Shown piece by piece: positions 32,936 to 33,362 of a stretch of DNA of 33,362 nucleotides. The stretch covers positions 1 through 33,362 of the forward strand of contig JAYVJC010000054.1 in assembly GCA_043769645.1 (NCBI GenBank), read 5' to 3'. The notes below the pieces were generated by a model, which was not told where the DNA came from, ran no database searches, and worked only from the letters and a program-made list of their open reading frames with translations. Both the position numbers and the translations under genes were made by a program. Position 1 is the stretch's first letter, and every line of letters begins with the position of its first letter. The stretch is from JAYUDN01 sp043769645 (GTDB taxonomy: Bacteria > Patescibacteriota > Gracilibacteria > BD1-5 > UBA2023).

Positions 32936-33362
32936 ATGTCTTTTAAAAAACACGTTCAAACAGAAATCCTTCCCGCGCTCGCCAAGGAACTCAAGGTAAA
33001 AAATCCGATGCTTCTCCCTCGTATCGAGAAAATTGTTATCAATATGGGAATTGGATCGTATGTAGCTGCTGGAAATAAAGATTTCTCAAGCCTCAAGAAC
33101 GATCTTGCCCTTATCACCGGACAACTTCCTCGTATCAACTATGCTCGTAAGTCGGTTTCGAACTTCAAACTTCGAGAAGGAATGCCCGTCGGTATGATGG
33201 TAACGCTCCGTGGAGAACGTATGTACTACTTCCTCGAGAAACTTATCGGGATCGTCCTCCCTCGAGTACGAGACTTCCGCGGAGTTTCCTCACGAAGCTT
33301 CGATGCTCACGGAAATTTCAACTTCGGTATCAAAGAACATACGATCTTCCCAGAAGTTCCCC
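32936..33362 (+). CDS. rplE: 50S ribosomal protein uL5 (3' end outside window)
   Basis: 142 residues visible of about 180. Binds 5S rRNA and contacts P-site tRNA. NPMLLPRIEKIVINMGIGS, TGQLPRINYARKSVSNFKLREGMPVG, VTLRGERMYYFLEKLIGIVLPRVRDFRGVSSRSFDAHGNF. Cut by the right window edge within KEHTIFPEVP. No UGA so far. Confidence 0.96.
   Translation, partial: MSFKKHVQTEILPALAKELKVKNPMLLPRIEKIVINMGIGSYVAAGNKDFSSLKNDLALITGQLPRINYARKSVSNFKLREGMPVGMMVTLRGERMYYFLEKLIGIVLPRVRDFRGVSSRSFDAHGNFNFGIKEHTIFPEVP

Noticed and set aside
1..33362. UGA as selenocysteine or tryptophan
   Set aside because: Positions correspond to conserved glycines, are far too frequent for selenocysteine, and TGG is used normally for Trp.

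Overview
The window reads as a gene-dense stretch of a Candidate Phyla Radiation bacterium that uses genetic code 25 (UGA = glycine), i.e. Gracilibacteria (BD1-5) or Absconditabacteria (SR1). Many genes stay open only if TGA is read through, and TGA falls where the family needs glycine: before the PilT Walker A strand, in GETGSVS of YebC, KKGPY of S19, codon 2 of S3, and GLGNPG of peptidyl-tRNA hydrolase. All genes called here end in TAA or TAG. Proteins are often short versions of their families, which also fits CPR. No tRNA, rRNA, CRISPR array or transposase was seen.

Layout. 1-2650: ABC-2-type permease, prmC and an unknown protein, facing nusA on the minus strand. 4100-6200: rpmH, rnpA, yidC. 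6530-8815: a secreted 3D-domain/peptidoglycan-binding protein and three small accessory genes (CPCC zinc-ribbon-like, DUF2283, membrane protein). 8890-10805 (minus): pilT followed by a cNMP-binding-fold protein. 10894-16750: pth, tlyA, a secreted protein with a two-helix VirB2-like C-terminus, yebC, a small membrane protein, an S51-type peptidase and an unknown conserved-looking protein. 16864-18669 (minus): a divergent PEP-synthase-like protein with ATP-grasp and phosphohistidine domains, carrying 25 UGA codons. 18781-23457: a degenerate PriA-like protein overlapping a class B PBP, then a sortase with a small coiled-coil membrane partner. 23958-24912 (minus): a DivIC/FtsB-like protein and an unknown protein. 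25446-26630: FecR-domain protein. 26948-end: S10-type ribosomal operon starting at rplC (no rpsJ) and running rplC-D-W-B, rpsS, rplV, rpsC, rplP, rpmC, rpsQ, rplN, rplX, rplE (cut by the window edge).

The most unusual property is the repeat content. Intergenic gaps are filled with mosaics of a few short sequence words: GGTAGAAACG-type arrays, CCCCCTTCCAAGGGGG hairpins, GTCATTCCGACCGAAGTGG...CCTCGGGATGAC elements, and GCTGGTGAGCTGG, CTCAAAACTCAAAACT and CTTGCAACTTGCAAC tandem words. The same words also sit in frame inside prmC, pth, tlyA and the priA-like gene, giving unrelated proteins shared peptides (CNLQP, TQNSK, KQET).

Expression signals: almost no Shine-Dalgarno sequences; recognisable TTGnnn/TAnnnT promoters usually 15-23 nt from the start codon, and for pth and the priA-like gene the predicted transcript start coincides with the ATG. 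UGA is frequent in accessory genes and nearly absent from ribosomal and other housekeeping genes.
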